DNA of 64,000 nt from the NCBI GenBank assembly GCA_030448245.1, contig JAUJNH010000006.1, positions 139,992-203,991 of the forward strand. The letters run 5' to 3'. Source of the DNA: Acidimicrobiales bacterium (GTDB lineage: Bacteria; Actinomycetota; Acidimicrobiia; Acidimicrobiales; JAUJNH01). Shown here piece after piece: positions 40,496 to 51,783 of this stretch; the stretch's first letter is position 1; every line of letters starts with the position of its first letter. The position numbers were made by a program, and so were the translations under genes. The notes below the pieces were generated by a model. That model did not search any database, had not been told where the DNA came from, and worked only from the letters and a program-made list of their open reading frames with translations.

Positions 40496-41500
40496 TCAGC
40501 GGGAGCGGGACCACCCGGCATCGGCCTCGCCGATCGTTCCGGTGCGGCCTTCGGCCGCGGCCCGCCGGCCGAAGCTCCAGGCGTAGAACCAGAAGGCGGC
40601 GCCGACGGCCGCACCCACGCCGATGCGGACCGGGGTGGGCAGCGCGCTGCCGGTGACGAAGCCCTCGATGAGCCCGGCGACGAGCAGCATCGCGGCCGTC
40701 CCCACCACCAGCGCCACGGCCCGCCTGCCCTCCTCGGCCAGCGCGGGCGCCCGCCTCCGGTCGCCGGGGTCGATGATCGTCCAGCCCAGCCGCAGCCCGG
40801 CGGCGCCGGCCACCACCACCGCCGACAGCTCGATCACGCCGTGGGGGACCAGCAGGCCGAACAGCTCGCCGCCCTTGCCGGCGTCGGCGAAGACGGCCAC
40901 GAACTGGCCCAGGTTGACGCCGTTGCTCGCCAGCACCAGGGCGGTGCCCAGGCACAGGGCGATGCCGGCGCTGAACGCCAGCACCGCCACCCGGACGTTG
41001 TTGGTGAAGACCTGGCTGGCGAACTGGGCCGACGGCTGGGCCGAGTAGTAGTCGGTGCCGGCCCGGACGAAGGCGGCCCGCTGCGCCGGCGACGCCAGGG
41101 CCTCGAGGGCGGCCTCGTCGGTGCTCAGGTGCACGGCCACCACCGCGGCCGGCAGGAACATCAGCACGGTGGCGGCCAGCAGGAACGGTCGCACGTGCCA
41201 CAGCGCGGCCGGGAAGGTGCGGCTGAAGAAGCGCACCACGCCCCGCAGCGTCCGGGGCTGGGGCCCGTAGATGACCCCACCGGCGGCGGCGACCAGCCGG
41301 CTGAGGCGCGAGGTGAGCCCCGGGTCGTCGAACGCCGTCCGGGCGTAGGAGAGGTGGGTGCCGGCCCGCTGGTACAGCGACACGAGCTCGTCGAGCTCGG
41401 CGGCCGGCAGCCTGGCCGCCGACCGGCTGGCCTGTCGCGTGAGCGCCGCCAGCCTCTGCCACGTCGCCTCGTTGGCCAGGAGGAACCGGTCGATGTCCAC
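40496..41500 (-). CDS. SpoIIM-family membrane protein
   Basis: 334 residues. A soluble N-terminal part (LDELVSLYQRAGTHLSYARTAF) precedes five or so helices. The family signature FASQVFTNNVRVAVLAFSAGIALCLGT and LLVPHGVIELSAVVVAGAAGLRLG are present. Named for the Bacillus stage II sporulation protein, but in actinobacteria it occurs next to RDD and MoxR genes and has no link with sporulation. GTG 41500 has TACCGT 9 bases upstream. Divergent from the RDD gene. Confidence 0.93.
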   Translation of the reverse strand: MDIDRFLLANEATWQRLAALTRQASRSAARLPAAELDELVSLYQRAGTHLSYARTAFDDPGLTSRLSRLVAAAGGVIYGPQPRTLRGVVRFFSRTFPAALWHVRPFLLAATVLMFLPAAVVAVHLSTDEAALEALASPAQRAAFVRAGTDYYSAQPSAQFASQVFTNNVRVAVLAFSAGIALCLGTALVLASNGVNLGQFVAVFADAGKGGELFGLLVPHGVIELSAVVVAGAAGLRLGWTIIDPGDRRRAPALAEEGRRAVALVVGTAAMLLVAGLIEGFVTGSALPTPVRIGVGAAVGAAFWFYAWSFGRRAAAEGRTGTIGEADAGWSRSR

Positions 41501-41509
41501 CGCGGGCCA

Positions 41510-41519
41510 ACGGTACCGT
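41510..41519. promoter_or_regulatory. Palindromic shared -10 for divergent SpoIIM and RDD genes
   Basis: The 10-base palindrome ACGGTACCGT gives TACCGT on both strands: 7 bases before the RDD GTG (41527) and 9 bases before the SpoIIM GTG (41500). The whole intergenic space is 26 bases, so both genes would be leaderless and the two promoters could not be occupied at once. Confidence 0.5.
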
Positions 41520-41526
41520 CGGCGCG

Positions 41527-42495
41527 GTGGCGACCCAGCTGCTCACGCCCGAGGCGGTCGTCCTCGGCTTCGACACCGCCGGGCTGCCCACCCGCCTGCT
41601 GGCCCGGCTGATCGACGCCACCCTCCAGCTGGTGCTGCTGGTCGGCGTCCTGACCGGCCTCGGGCTGTTGGCCGGGGCGGGACTGCCCGACGTCGGGTTG
41701 ATCATCGCCGCCTTCTTCCTGGTGCCGCTGCTCCTGTTCGGGTACCCGATCGCCCTCGAGGCGCTCTGGCGGGGCCGCACCCTGGGCAAGGCCGCGCTCG
41801 GCCTACGGGTGGTGACGGTCGAGGGGGCTCCCATCCGCTTCCGCCACGCGCTGATCCGCGGCGGTGCCGAGCTGATCGACCTCTACGGCCTCGGCCTCCT
41901 GCTGGTGGCACCGGGCATCGTCGGGGCCACCACCATCGCCGTCTCCAAGCGCAGCCAGCGCCTGGGCGACATCGTGGCCGGGACGATCGTGGTCCGCGAG
42001 CGGGCCGGCGCGCCCAGGGCGGTCCCGGCCGCGTTCGCCGTGCCCCTGGGCGGCGAGCAGTACGCGGCGACGGTCGACGTCAGCGGGCTCGGTGCTCCCG
42101 AGTACCAGGCCGTCCGGTCGTTCCTCCTGCGGGCCCCCGAGCTGCGGCCGGAGCCCCGCTGCGAGGTGGCACTGCAGCTGGCCCGCTCGATGGCTGCCCG
42201 CATCCGCCACGTCCCGCCGCCGGGCGTCACGCCAGAGCAGTTCCTCGCCGTCGTCGCCGCCAACGTGCAGGCCCGGGGCGGCGAGCGGCCGGCGCCGCCC
42301 GCCGCCGCGCCCGTCGCGGTGGCCGGCGGCTGGGGAGCGGTGCCGGCCTGGCCCCCCTCCCCGCTCACGGGGGTGGTCACCGCCGCCTCCGAGCCGCGCT
42401 CCGCTCCCTCCGGCCCCACCGCCGCAGCCGAGCCGGCCCCGCCGCCCGGTTCACCGGCCCCGCCTGCAGGCGGCGGCTTCGCCGTCCCGGATTAG
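41527..42495 (+). CDS. RDD-family membrane protein
   Basis: 322 residues. The RDD domain opens with Arg-Leu-Leu-Ala-Arg-Leu-Ile-Asp (ARLIDATLQLV) and includes LWRGRTLGKAALGLRVVTVEG and SKRSQRLGDIVAGTIVV, with about four helices up to residue 160. A soluble helical region follows (YQAVRSFLLRAPELRPEPRCEVALQLARSM) and a Pro/Ala-rich tail from 255. RDD proteins may be transporters; the role here is unknown. It completes the conserved MoxR/DUF58 block. Confidence 0.92.
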   Translation: MATQLLTPEAVVLGFDTAGLPTRLLARLIDATLQLVLLVGVLTGLGLLAGAGLPDVGLIIAAFFLVPLLLFGYPIALEALWRGRTLGKAALGLRVVTVEGAPIRFRHALIRGGAELIDLYGLGLLLVAPGIVGATTIAVSKRSQRLGDIVAGTIVVRERAGAPRAVPAAFAVPLGGEQYAATVDVSGLGAPEYQAVRSFLLRAPELRPEPRCEVALQLARSMAARIRHVPPPGVTPEQFLAVVAANVQARGGERPAPPAAAPVAVAGGWGAVPAWPPSPLTGVVTAASEPRSAPSGPTAAAEPAPPPGSPAPPAGGGFAVPD

Positions 42496-42498
42496 CGT
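42493..42498 (+). promoter_or_regulatory. -10 element for the cysteine desulfurase gene
   Basis: TAGCGT, 6 bases before GTG 42505; its first three bases are the RDD stop codon. Confidence 0.4.
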
Positions 42499-42504
42499 TC
42501 CTGC

Positions 42505-43662
42505 GTGGCCCCGAGCACCCACGTCCCCGGGCGCGTCGTCTACCTCGACAACGCCGCCACCACCCCGCTGCGGCCCGAGGCGCTCGAGGCCATGCTGCCG
42601 TTCCTCACCGAGCGGTTCGGCAACCCCTCGGGTGGCCACCGGGTGGCCCGGGAGGCCCGGCTGGCCCTGGACGAGGCTCGAGACGAGGTGGCCGACGTCC
42701 TGGGCTGCGGCCCGGGCGAGGTGGTCTTCACCGCCGGCGGGACCGAGGCCGACAACCTGGCCGTGCTGGGCGTCGTGGCCGCCCGGGGCGGCACCGCGGT
42801 GTGCCCGGCCGCCGAGCACCACGCCGTGCTCCATGCCGTCCTCGCCGCCGGCGGCCGGGTGGTGGGGACCGGCCCCGACGCGGCCGTCGACCCCGACCAG
42901 CTCGCCGCCGCCCTCGACGACCTGCGCGGCGAGGTGTCGGTCGTCAGCGCCATGGCCGCGAACAACGAGGTCGGCACCGTCACGCCGCTGGCCGAGGTGG
43001 CCGCGGTGGTGGCCGAGCGGGCGCCGGGCGCCACCCTCCACACCGACGCCGTGCAGGCCGCGGGCTGGTGCGACCTGCGGACGCTGGCGGCCCCGGCTGA
43101 CCTGATCAGCGTGGCCGCCCACAAGCTCGGCGGGCCCAAGGGGGTCGGCTGCCTCGTGGTGCGGGCGGGCACGCCGCTGCGCCCCCTGCTGCACGGCGGC
43201 GGGCAGGAGCGTGAGCGGCGCAGCGGCACCCAGGACGTGGCCGGCGTCGTCGGGTTCGCTACCGCGCTTCGCCTGGCCGCCGAGGAGCGGGCCGAGGCCG
43301 GCGACCGGGCGCGAGCGCTGCGGGCCCGCCTGCTGGACCTGCTGCAGCGCCAGGTGGGCCGGGTGGTCGTGTCGGTGCCGCTCGAGCGGGCCCTGCCGGG
43401 TCACCTCCACGTGCGGGTCAACGGGTGTGAGGGCGAGGCGATGCTGGTGCTGCTCGACGACGCCGGCGTCTGCGCCTCGGCCGGTTCGGCCTGTGCCAGC
43501 GGCGCCGTCGAGCCGTCCCACGTGCTGCTGGCCATGGGCGTGCCAAAGGCCGAGGCGCTGACCAGCCTGCGTCTCAGCATCGGCCGGGCCACCACCGAGG
43601 CCGACGTCGTCGACGCCGCCGCCGCCGTGGCGGCGGCCGCCGCCCAGCTCCGGGCGGGCTGA
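42505..43662 (+). CDS. Cysteine desulfurase (NifS/IscS type)
   Basis: 385 residues, PLP enzyme that takes sulfur from cysteine. VYLDNAATTPLRPEALEAM is the N-terminal signature, the PLP lysine is in SVAAHKLGGPKGVG, and the mobile catalytic Cys lies in CASAGSACASGAVEPSHVL. RSGTQDVAGVVGFATAL is also typical. It lies 3 bases upstream of mnmA, so its main role is probably to provide sulfur for tRNA 2-thiouridine; it may also serve iron-sulfur assembly with the NifU-type protein at 15846. Confidence 0.95.
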   Translation: MAPSTHVPGRVVYLDNAATTPLRPEALEAMLPFLTERFGNPSGGHRVAREARLALDEARDEVADVLGCGPGEVVFTAGGTEADNLAVLGVVAARGGTAVCPAAEHHAVLHAVLAAGGRVVGTGPDAAVDPDQLAAALDDLRGEVSVVSAMAANNEVGTVTPLAEVAAVVAERAPGATLHTDAVQAAGWCDLRTLAAPADLISVAAHKLGGPKGVGCLVVRAGTPLRPLLHGGGQERERRSGTQDVAGVVGFATALRLAAEERAEAGDRARALRARLLDLLQRQVGRVVVSVPLERALPGHLHVRVNGCEGEAMLVLLDDAGVCASAGSACASGAVEPSHVLLAMGVPKAEALTSLRLSIGRATTEADVVDAAAAVAAAAAQLRAG

Positions 43663-43665
43663 GCC

Positions 43666-44706
43666 GTGCGCGTCCTGGTCGGCATGAGCGGCGGCGTCGA
43701 CTCGTCGGTGGCCGCGGCCCTGCTGCTCGAGCAGGGCCACGAGGTGGTGGGCGCCACCCTCAAGCTGTGGGGCGGGGCCAGCGACTCGGGCTGCTGCTCG
43801 GTGGCCGACGTCGACGACGCCCGCCGGGTGGCCCAGCAGCTGGGCGTCGCCCACCACGTCTTCTCCTTCACCGACGACTTCGACGAGCACGTCGTCGCCC
43901 CGTACGTGGCCGAGCACGCCGCCGGGCGGACGCCGAACCCGTGTATCGAGTGCAACCGCCACCTCAAGTTCGACCGGTTCCTCCGCCGGGCCCTGGTGCT
44001 GGGCTTCGACGCCGTCGCCACCGGCCACCACGCCCGCGTCGCAGTCACGCAAGCGGGCTTCGAGCTGCGCCGGGGGGCCGATCAGGCCAAGGACCAGAGC
44101 TACGTCCTGCACGTCCTGGGCCAGGAGCAGCTGGCCCGGATCCTGCTCCCGGTGGGCGACCTGCGCAAGGACGAGGTGCGCCGGCGAGCGGCCGCCCTCG
44201 GCCTGCGCACGGCGGCCAAGCCCGACAGCCAGGACGTGTGCTTCATCACGGCCTCGGGGGGCCGGAGCGCCTTCCTCGGCGCCCGCACCGGGCTGCACCC
44301 GGCCGACGTGGTTGACCGGGGCGGGGCCCCCATTGGCCGGGTCGACGCGGTCGAGCTGGTCACCATCGGCCAGCGGCGCGGCCTCGGCGCCGCCGGCGGC
44401 ACCGGCCGGCCCCGCTACGCCGTCGAGGTCGATGTGCCCGGCCGTCGGGTGGTGGTGGGCGACTCCGACGACCTCCTGCGGGGCTCAGTTCAACTCGCCA
44501 AGCCCTCATGGGTCGACACGCCGCCGGCCGACGGCAGCGCCGTGCTCGCCCAGATATCGGCCCACGGCCCCGCCTTGGTGGCCCGGTGGGCCACAGGTCG
44601 GGTGGCGTGGACCCAGCCCCAGCGGGCCGTCGCCCCCGGCCAGGCCGTCGTGCTCTACGACGCCACGGACCCAGACCGCTGCCTGGGCGGCGGGACCGCC
44701 TCCTGA
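43666..44706 (+). CDS. mnmA: tRNA-specific 2-thiouridylase
   Basis: 346 residues. It thiolates U34 in Lys, Glu and Gln tRNAs. The PP-loop is MSGGVDSSVAAALL near the start; the catalytic cysteine pair is in NPCIECNRHLKF and DSQDVCFI; DQAKDQSYVLHVL is conserved. GTG 43666 is 3 bases after the desulfurase stop, a clear operon. The C-terminal beta-barrel ends YDATDPDRCLGGGT. Confidence 0.96.
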   Translation: MRVLVGMSGGVDSSVAAALLLEQGHEVVGATLKLWGGASDSGCCSVADVDDARRVAQQLGVAHHVFSFTDDFDEHVVAPYVAEHAAGRTPNPCIECNRHLKFDRFLRRALVLGFDAVATGHHARVAVTQAGFELRRGADQAKDQSYVLHVLGQEQLARILLPVGDLRKDEVRRRAAALGLRTAAKPDSQDVCFITASGGRSAFLGARTGLHPADVVDRGGAPIGRVDAVELVTIGQRRGLGAAGGTGRPRYAVEVDVPGRRVVVGDSDDLLRGSVQLAKPSWVDTPPADGSAVLAQISAHGPALVARWATGRVAWTQPQRAVAPGQAVVLYDATDPDRCLGGGTAS

Positions 44707-44757
44707 GAGGTTGCCGCTGCTCGTGGCAGGTGTGCGCCCGGGCTGGGGGGAGCTCGA

Positions 44758-44780
44758 GGGGGCGCAGCTTGCGGAGCCCC
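44758..44780 (+). terminator. Possible terminator after mnmA
   Basis: GGGGC / GCCCC arms with an inner GCA / TGC pair and a small bulge, 51 bases after the mnmA stop in the 188-base convergent gap 44707-44894. A second small hairpin (GGGAG / CTCCC) lies at 44799-44812. Confidence 0.35.
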
Positions 44781-44858
44781 TTCGTCAGCCGGCCGGAAGG
44801 GAGCTTGCTCCCGTGGCCGAAGCAGTGAGCCGGCCGAAGGCCGTCCACAAGACCCGCC

Positions 44859-44888
44859 CGAACGGAGCGAGCGCAGCGAGCGAGCGAG
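44859..44888. repeat. Dispersed GAGCG-rich intergenic repeat, copy 2
   Basis: Begins CGAACGGAGCGAGCG on the plus strand and continues CAGCGAGCGAGCGAG. It is the inverted partner of 25796-25820, differing at one base in the shared part. Confidence 0.6.
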
Positions 44889-44894
44889 GGTGGC

Positions 44895-45779
44895 TCACCC
44901 GACGGGGATGGAGCGGGCGGCGGCTTCGGCCAGGACCAGGCCGGGGCGGGTGGGGGTGAACAGCAGGCGGGCCGAGGCGCCCGCCTCACTGGTCCGCTCC
45001 TTGGCCTTGACCAGGGTCATCGGGACCTTCTCGGTGAGGACGAGCTCGAGGGCCAGGCCGGGGGCGCCGAAGGTGAGGTCGAGCGAATCGCTTCTGGCGG
45101 GGGCCGGCCGCAGCACCTCCACCACCTGGCGCTTGAACAGGACGGGGTCGGTCACGGCCAAGGTGTCCTTCAGCACCAGGCCAGCCGGCACCAGCACCAC
45201 CCACCGCTGGGTCAGCGCGTGCAGCGCGCGCACGGCCAGCACCGCGGCCGGCGCGCCGCAGACCAGCACGGCGACGGCACCCGCCCAGACGCCGGCGGCG
45301 GCCAGGAGGACCGCGGCGGTGGGGACGGCGACCGCCAGCGCCCAGGCCAGGGGCACCAGCCCGAGGTAGAGGGCCGCTGGCAGACGAAGCAGGTGGCGGC
45401 GCTCGTCGCCGTAGGCGGGCCCGTTGACAAAGGCGCTGCCCACCGCCGGGGCCAGGGCCAGGGCGGCCACCGCCAGCGTGGCCAGGAGGGCGACGGCGGC
45501 GGCGAGGGCGGATGCGCGACCGGTGGCCGCCGCCCACGCCGCCGCCACCGGCGCGGCCGGAACCACGACCCGCACCGCGGTGAGGGCGGCCGGGCTCAGG
45601 AGCAGCATGGCGAGCAGGGTGGCGGCCCACACCGCCCACAGGCCGAAGCTCCCAGCGCTGCGCACGGCTTCGCTGGTGGGGGAGAGGGCAGCCGCGAAGG
45701 CCGGCCCGGCCGCGGGCACCTGCAGGACCCATGCTCCGCGGAGGACCCAGGGGACGAAACGGCGGAGGCGTGGGTCCAT
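44895..45779 (-). CDS. Membrane protein of unknown function
   Basis: 294 residues. About six hydrophobic Ala/Val/Leu helices fill residues 10-205 (for example FGLWAVWAATLLAMLLL). A soluble C-terminal part follows: QRWVVLVPAGLVLKDTLAVTDPVLF is a PH-like strand pattern as in bacterial membrane proteins of unknown role, ending KAKERTSEAGASARLLF. ATG 45779 chosen; the frame is open 43 codons further, but that part is Gly/Pro/Ser-rich. Divergent from the coiled-coil gene. Confidence 0.7.
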   Translation of the reverse strand: MDPRLRRFVPWVLRGAWVLQVPAAGPAFAAALSPTSEAVRSAGSFGLWAVWAATLLAMLLLSPAALTAVRVVVPAAPVAAAWAAATGRASALAAAVALLATLAVAALALAPAVGSAFVNGPAYGDERRHLLRLPAALYLGLVPLAWALAVAVPTAAVLLAAAGVWAGAVAVLVCGAPAAVLAVRALHALTQRWVVLVPAGLVLKDTLAVTDPVLFKRQVVEVLRPAPARSDSLDLTFGAPGLALELVLTEKVPMTLVKAKERTSEAGASARLLFTPTRPGLVLAEAAARSIPVG

Positions 45780-45882
45780 GAGCCTTGGGTGGCATGCTGG
45801 CACGGACCCCACCAGATCGACCATCCTGCCGGGTGGCTTCAGCAGAAGGAGTGAACCACCGTTGGGCCCACCTCCCTGCGAC

Positions 45883-46668
45883 GTGCCGCTCGTGGACCTC
45901 GAGGTCATCGTCCGCTACAGCCTGGCCATCCGTCAGGAGATGGCGCCGGCCGAGGAGGTGCTGGCTGCGCTCGACGAGAGCCGGGCCCTCGTCCTCTCGC
46001 TGCTCGAGGGCCGGGACCCGGCGGCCAACGGCGACGAGGGAGACGCCGCCTGGGCGGCATGGGACCAGCCGGCGCCCCCAGCCCGGCCGGCCGGGAGCAC
46101 CCGTGCGGACGAGGAGGCCGGTGCGGCCGAGGCGGCGGTCGACCAGGTCTCCCTCGACGACCTGGACGGCTCTGGCTCCTACTTCGCGGCCGCGGAGCCG
46201 GAGCCCGAAGCCGAGGAGGTCGAACGGGTCCGCCGCGGGAGGATCCGCCAGTCCCGGCGCGAGCGCCAGGAGCGCCAGGCCGAGCTGGCCGCCGAGGCCA
46301 CGCGCGCTCGTCAGGCCGAGGAGGCCGAGCGCGCCGAGGCCGAGCAGCGGGCCGAGCAGGAGCGGGCCGAGGAGCGGGAGCGGGCCCTCGAGGTGGCGCG
46401 GGCCCAGGAGGCTGCCCGGGCCGCGGCGGCGGCGCAGGCGAAGGCGGCCGCCCGGGCCCAGGACGAGCAGGACGAGGCGGCGCCAGCAAGCCCGCCGGTC
46501 CAGCGGCCGAAGCAGGGCACCCGCACCCCGCGAGCGGCCCGGGTGGCTCGACCTGTCCCTGCCGGCGAGCTGGCGGACGCCCTCGAGCTGCCCCCGCCGC
46601 TCTCGGCCGACGAGGCGGCCCGGCGGCGCGAGGCGCGGCGGCGCCGCCGCGAGGGCGGCCGGGCCTGA
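45883..46668 (+). CDS. Ala/Glu/Arg-rich coiled-coil protein
   Basis: 261 residues; not recognised. A short N-terminal domain (VDLEVIVRYSLAIRQEMAPAEEVLAALDESRALVL) is followed by an acidic linker and a long charged helix at about 120-200 built of EAERAEAEQRAEQERAEER-like runs, then a Pro/Arg-rich tail. No membrane helix. Possible starts are GTG 45883, GTG 45892 and TTG 45862; none has a good ribosome site. Skewed composition makes any homology call unsafe. It precedes ligA by 32 bases. Confidence 0.6.
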   Translation: MPLVDLEVIVRYSLAIRQEMAPAEEVLAALDESRALVLSLLEGRDPAANGDEGDAAWAAWDQPAPPARPAGSTRADEEAGAAEAAVDQVSLDDLDGSGSYFAAAEPEPEAEEVERVRRGRIRQSRRERQERQAELAAEATRARQAEEAERAEAEQRAEQERAEERERALEVARAQEAARAAAAAQAKAAARAQDEQDEAAPASPPVQRPKQGTRTPRAARVARPVPAGELADALELPPPLSADEAARRREARRRRREGGRA

Positions 46669-46685
46669 GCGTCACCCCCCGTCGG

Positions 46686-49259
<2,574 letters not shown>

Positions 49260-49328
49260 GGGGAACCTCCATCGTCCCGCAACCGGCGGCGCAACTGGGC
49301 ATCCACCGCCCTAGGACCTCGTCCGTCG

Positions 49329-49334
49329 TAGCCT
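49329..49334 (+). promoter_or_regulatory. -10 element for the PASTA kinase gene
   Basis: TAGCCT, 6 bases before the GTG at 49341, no Shine-Dalgarno sequence. Confidence 0.5.
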
Positions 49335-49340
49335 TGCGGT

Positions 49341-51281
49341 GTGGCCTTCGGCTCTTCCGCGCCGTCGTCCCCCGATCTCGTCGGCCGTGTCCTGGGCGGC
49401 CGCTACCGCCTCATCGCGCCGCTCGGCGGCGGTGCCTCGGCTGCGGTGTTCGCCGCCGAGGACGTGGTGCTGCGCCGCCAGGTCGCTGTGAAGGTCCTGC
49501 ACCCGGCCCTGGCCGCCGACGAGGACTTCCTCCGCCGGTTCCAGACCGAGGCCCGCCTCGCCGCGGCCCTGCGCCACCCGAACGTGCTGCTCGTCCACGA
49601 CTGGGGCGACGACGAGGGCATCCCGTTCCTCGTCACCGAGCTGCTCGAGGGCGGGAGCCTCAAGGACCTCCTCGACCAGGGGTTCCGGGCGACCCCGTCA
49701 CAGGCGTTGCAGCTGGGGCTCGAAGCGTGCCGGGGCCTCGACCACGCCCACCGCCGCGGGCTCGTCCACCGCGACGTCAAGCCGGCCAACCTCCTGTTCG
49801 ACGAGGACACCCGCCTGCGGGTGGCCGACTTCGGCGTGGCCCGGGCCATCGCCGCGGCGGGGGCCACCGAGCCGTTGGGGGCCGTGCTCGGCACCGCCCG
49901 CTATGCCTCGCCCGAACAGGTCGAGGGCCGTGCCCTCGACGGGCGCACCGACGTGTACTCGCTGGCCCTCGTGCTGGTCGAGGCCGTCACCGGGGAGGTC
50001 CCCTTCGCCGCCGACACCTCGGCTGCCACCCTCCTGGCCCGCCTCGAGCGCCCCCTCGAGCCGCCGGAGGCGGTGGGGCCGCTGGCCGATGCCCTGCGGG
50101 CCGCCGGCCGCACCGACCACGAGGAGCGGGTCGACGCCGCCGGCTTCGGCCGGATGCTGAAGGCGGCGGCCGCGCAGCTCGACCGGCCCGCCCCCTTGCC
50201 CCTCATGCGCTTCGACCCTGCCGAACACCGCCCCGCCGACGCTGCGCTCACCGATCCCACCGCCCTGCCGCAGCCGTACGACGCCGACCACGAGGACCAG
50301 GACGACCAGGGCGTCGTGGACCGCACCGGCCCGCTGGCCACCGTGCCGCTCGTGCCGCCCGCCGACCAGGCACCACCTCCGGTGGAGCTCGAGGCGCCGA
50401 GGCCCCGCAAGCGCCGGAAGGGCTGGTTGCTCCTGCTCCTCGTGCTGCTGTTGGCGGTGGCCGCCCTGGCCGCGGCGGCGGCTGTCTTCCAGCCGTGGCG
50501 GCCGACCGTCGACGTGCCGGTCGTCGTCGGCCTCCAGCGTGACGAGGCGGTCGGCCGGCTGCGTGCCGCAGGGCTGGCCCTGCGCGACGGCGAGCGGGTG
50601 CCCAGCGAGTCGGTCGAGGCGGGAGGCGTGGTGGCGTCGAGGCCGCGGCGCCAGCGCGAGGGCCGAGAGGTCACCGTCACGCTGTCCGACGGCCCCGAGC
50701 CACGGACCCTGCCGGCCGTGGCCGGCCGCCCGGCGGCCGACGTCAAGCCGGAGCTGGAGAGCCAGGGCCTCAAGGTCGTCGAGAGCCCAGCCGACTCCGC
50801 CACCGTCCCCGTCGGCACCGTCCTGTCGATCGAGCCCCCGCCGGGCACCCGCGTCCCCAGGGGCAGCAGCGTCGCCCTGTCGGTGTCGGCCGGGCCGCCC
50901 GCCCGCCCGATCCCCCCGCTGGCGGGCAAGACCTTCGACGAGGCGGTGGCGGCGCTCAAGGCGGTCGACCTGACCGCCGACCGGGTCAACGTCTTCGACG
51001 ACAAGGTCGCCGCCGGCCGGGTGATCGGGTCCAGCCCGGCGCCGGCCACGCCGGCCCGGGCCGGTGCCGTGGTCGCCGTCAACGTGTCGAAGGGCCCTGA
51101 CCTGGTCACCGTCCCCGCCCTCTCCGGTCGCACCCCCACCGCGGCGCAGCAGGCGCTCGCGGCTGCCGGTCTGGGCGTGCGCGCCACCTACGGCCCGCCG
51201 GCCGGGCAGGTCTTCAGCTCGGAGCCGGCCGCGGGCGCGAAGGTGAAGCGGGGCACTCCCGTCGCGCTCTACACCAAGTGA
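49341..51281 (+). CDS. PASTA-domain Ser/Thr protein kinase (PknB type)
   Basis: 646 residues. Kinase domain about 20-280: glycine loop LGGGASAAVF, VAVKVL lysine, HRDVKPANLLF catalytic loop, DFGVARA, GTARYASPEQ, DVYSLALVLVEAVTG. An acidic juxtamembrane linker follows, then a basic RPRKRRK stop and one helix (about 361-383), then four extracellular PASTA repeats (for example VPVVVGLQRDEAVGRLRAAGL and VPALSGRTPTAAQQALAAAGL). PASTA kinases sense peptidoglycan fragments and control growth and division. No fts, pbp or phosphatase gene lies beside it, unlike the usual pknA/B locus. Confidence 0.95.
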   Translation: MAFGSSAPSSPDLVGRVLGGRYRLIAPLGGGASAAVFAAEDVVLRRQVAVKVLHPALAADEDFLRRFQTEARLAAALRHPNVLLVHDWGDDEGIPFLVTELLEGGSLKDLLDQGFRATPSQALQLGLEACRGLDHAHRRGLVHRDVKPANLLFDEDTRLRVADFGVARAIAAAGATEPLGAVLGTARYASPEQVEGRALDGRTDVYSLALVLVEAVTGEVPFAADTSAATLLARLERPLEPPEAVGPLADALRAAGRTDHEERVDAAGFGRMLKAAAAQLDRPAPLPLMRFDPAEHRPADAALTDPTALPQPYDADHEDQDDQGVVDRTGPLATVPLVPPADQAPPPVELEAPRPRKRRKGWLLLLLVLLLAVAALAAAAAVFQPWRPTVDVPVVVGLQRDEAVGRLRAAGLALRDGERVPSESVEAGGVVASRPRRQREGREVTVTLSDGPEPRTLPAVAGRPAADVKPELESQGLKVVESPADSATVPVGTVLSIEPPPGTRVPRGSSVALSVSAGPPARPIPPLAGKTFDEAVAALKAVDLTADRVNVFDDKVAAGRVIGSSPAPATPARAGAVVAVNVSKGPDLVTVPALSGRTPTAAQQALAAAGLGVRATYGPPAGQVFSSEPAAGAKVKRGTPVALYTK

Positions 51282-51287
51282 CCGCTG

Positions 51288-51725
51288 CTACTCGGTGATG
51301 GCCTTGATCTCGTCGGCCACCTTGCCGGCCAGGACGGCGCCCTCGGACAACGCTCCGCCCGACGTGGACTGACCGGCCGCAGCCATCGCCATCAGCTTGG
51401 TGAGGTCGCCCTGGATCCGCACCCGGCCGGCCATGACCGCCTGCATGATCGCCGCCTGGTCCTGGTCGACCACGAAGCTCTTGGCGGTGGCGTAGTCCAT
51501 CGTGAGGGTGACGTCGGCCGGGTCGAGGTGGCCGAGGTCCATCTCCATCCTCCCGGACGTGGTGTCCAGGTGGGCGGCGAGCGAGCCGTCTTCTCCGAAC
51601 GGCACCTCGTTGATGTTGAGGTTGGCCCGCACCGACGCGGCGATGCTCGGGGTCTGGTCCTCGTACCGGGCCCGGATCTCCCCGGCAGCCGAGATCCACT
51701 CCTCGCTCAGGAAGGGGAAGGGCAT
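51288..51725 (-). CDS. SCP-2 sterol-transfer-like protein
   Basis: 145 residues. The SCP2 fold is suggested by FPFLSEEWISAAGEIRARYED, GRMEMDLGHLDPADVTLTMDYATAKSFVVD and MAGRVRIQGDLTKLMAMAAAG. These small proteins bind lipids or acyl-CoA in a hydrophobic tunnel. ATG 51725 has TACGGT 8 bases upstream. Divergent from the esterase gene across 58 bases, with stops close to the PASTA kinase end (6 bases). Confidence 0.87.
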   Translation of the reverse strand: MPFPFLSEEWISAAGEIRARYEDQTPSIAASVRANLNINEVPFGEDGSLAAHLDTTSGRMEMDLGHLDPADVTLTMDYATAKSFVVDQDQAAIMQAVMAGRVRIQGDLTKLMAMAAAGQSTSGGALSEGAVLAGKVADEIKAITE

Positions 51726-51733
51726 GGCGGCGC

Positions 51734-51739
51734 ACCGTA
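51734..51739 (-). promoter_or_regulatory. -10 element for the SCP2-like gene
   Basis: TACGGT on the minus strand, 8 bases before the ATG at 51725. Confidence 0.45.
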
Positions 51740-51771
51740 GCCGCCATGGCGGCTTGCTCTGGCGCCGCCCC

Positions 51772-51777
51772 TAGATT
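51772..51777 (+). promoter_or_regulatory. -10 element for the carboxylesterase gene
   Basis: TAGATT, 6 bases before the GTG at 51784. The two divergent hexamers lie only 32 bases apart. Confidence 0.5.
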
Positions 51778-51783
51778 GGCTTC

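Noticed and set aside
44707..44894. Possible small RNA or tRNA in the 188-base gap after mnmA.
   Set aside because: No cloverleaf or conserved T-loop sequence; only two modest hairpins and the GAGCG repeat.
45883..46668. Similarity of the Ala/Glu/Arg-rich protein to TolA, DivIVA or SMC-like coiled coils.
   Set aside because: The resemblance is compositional only; no domain-specific motif is visible.
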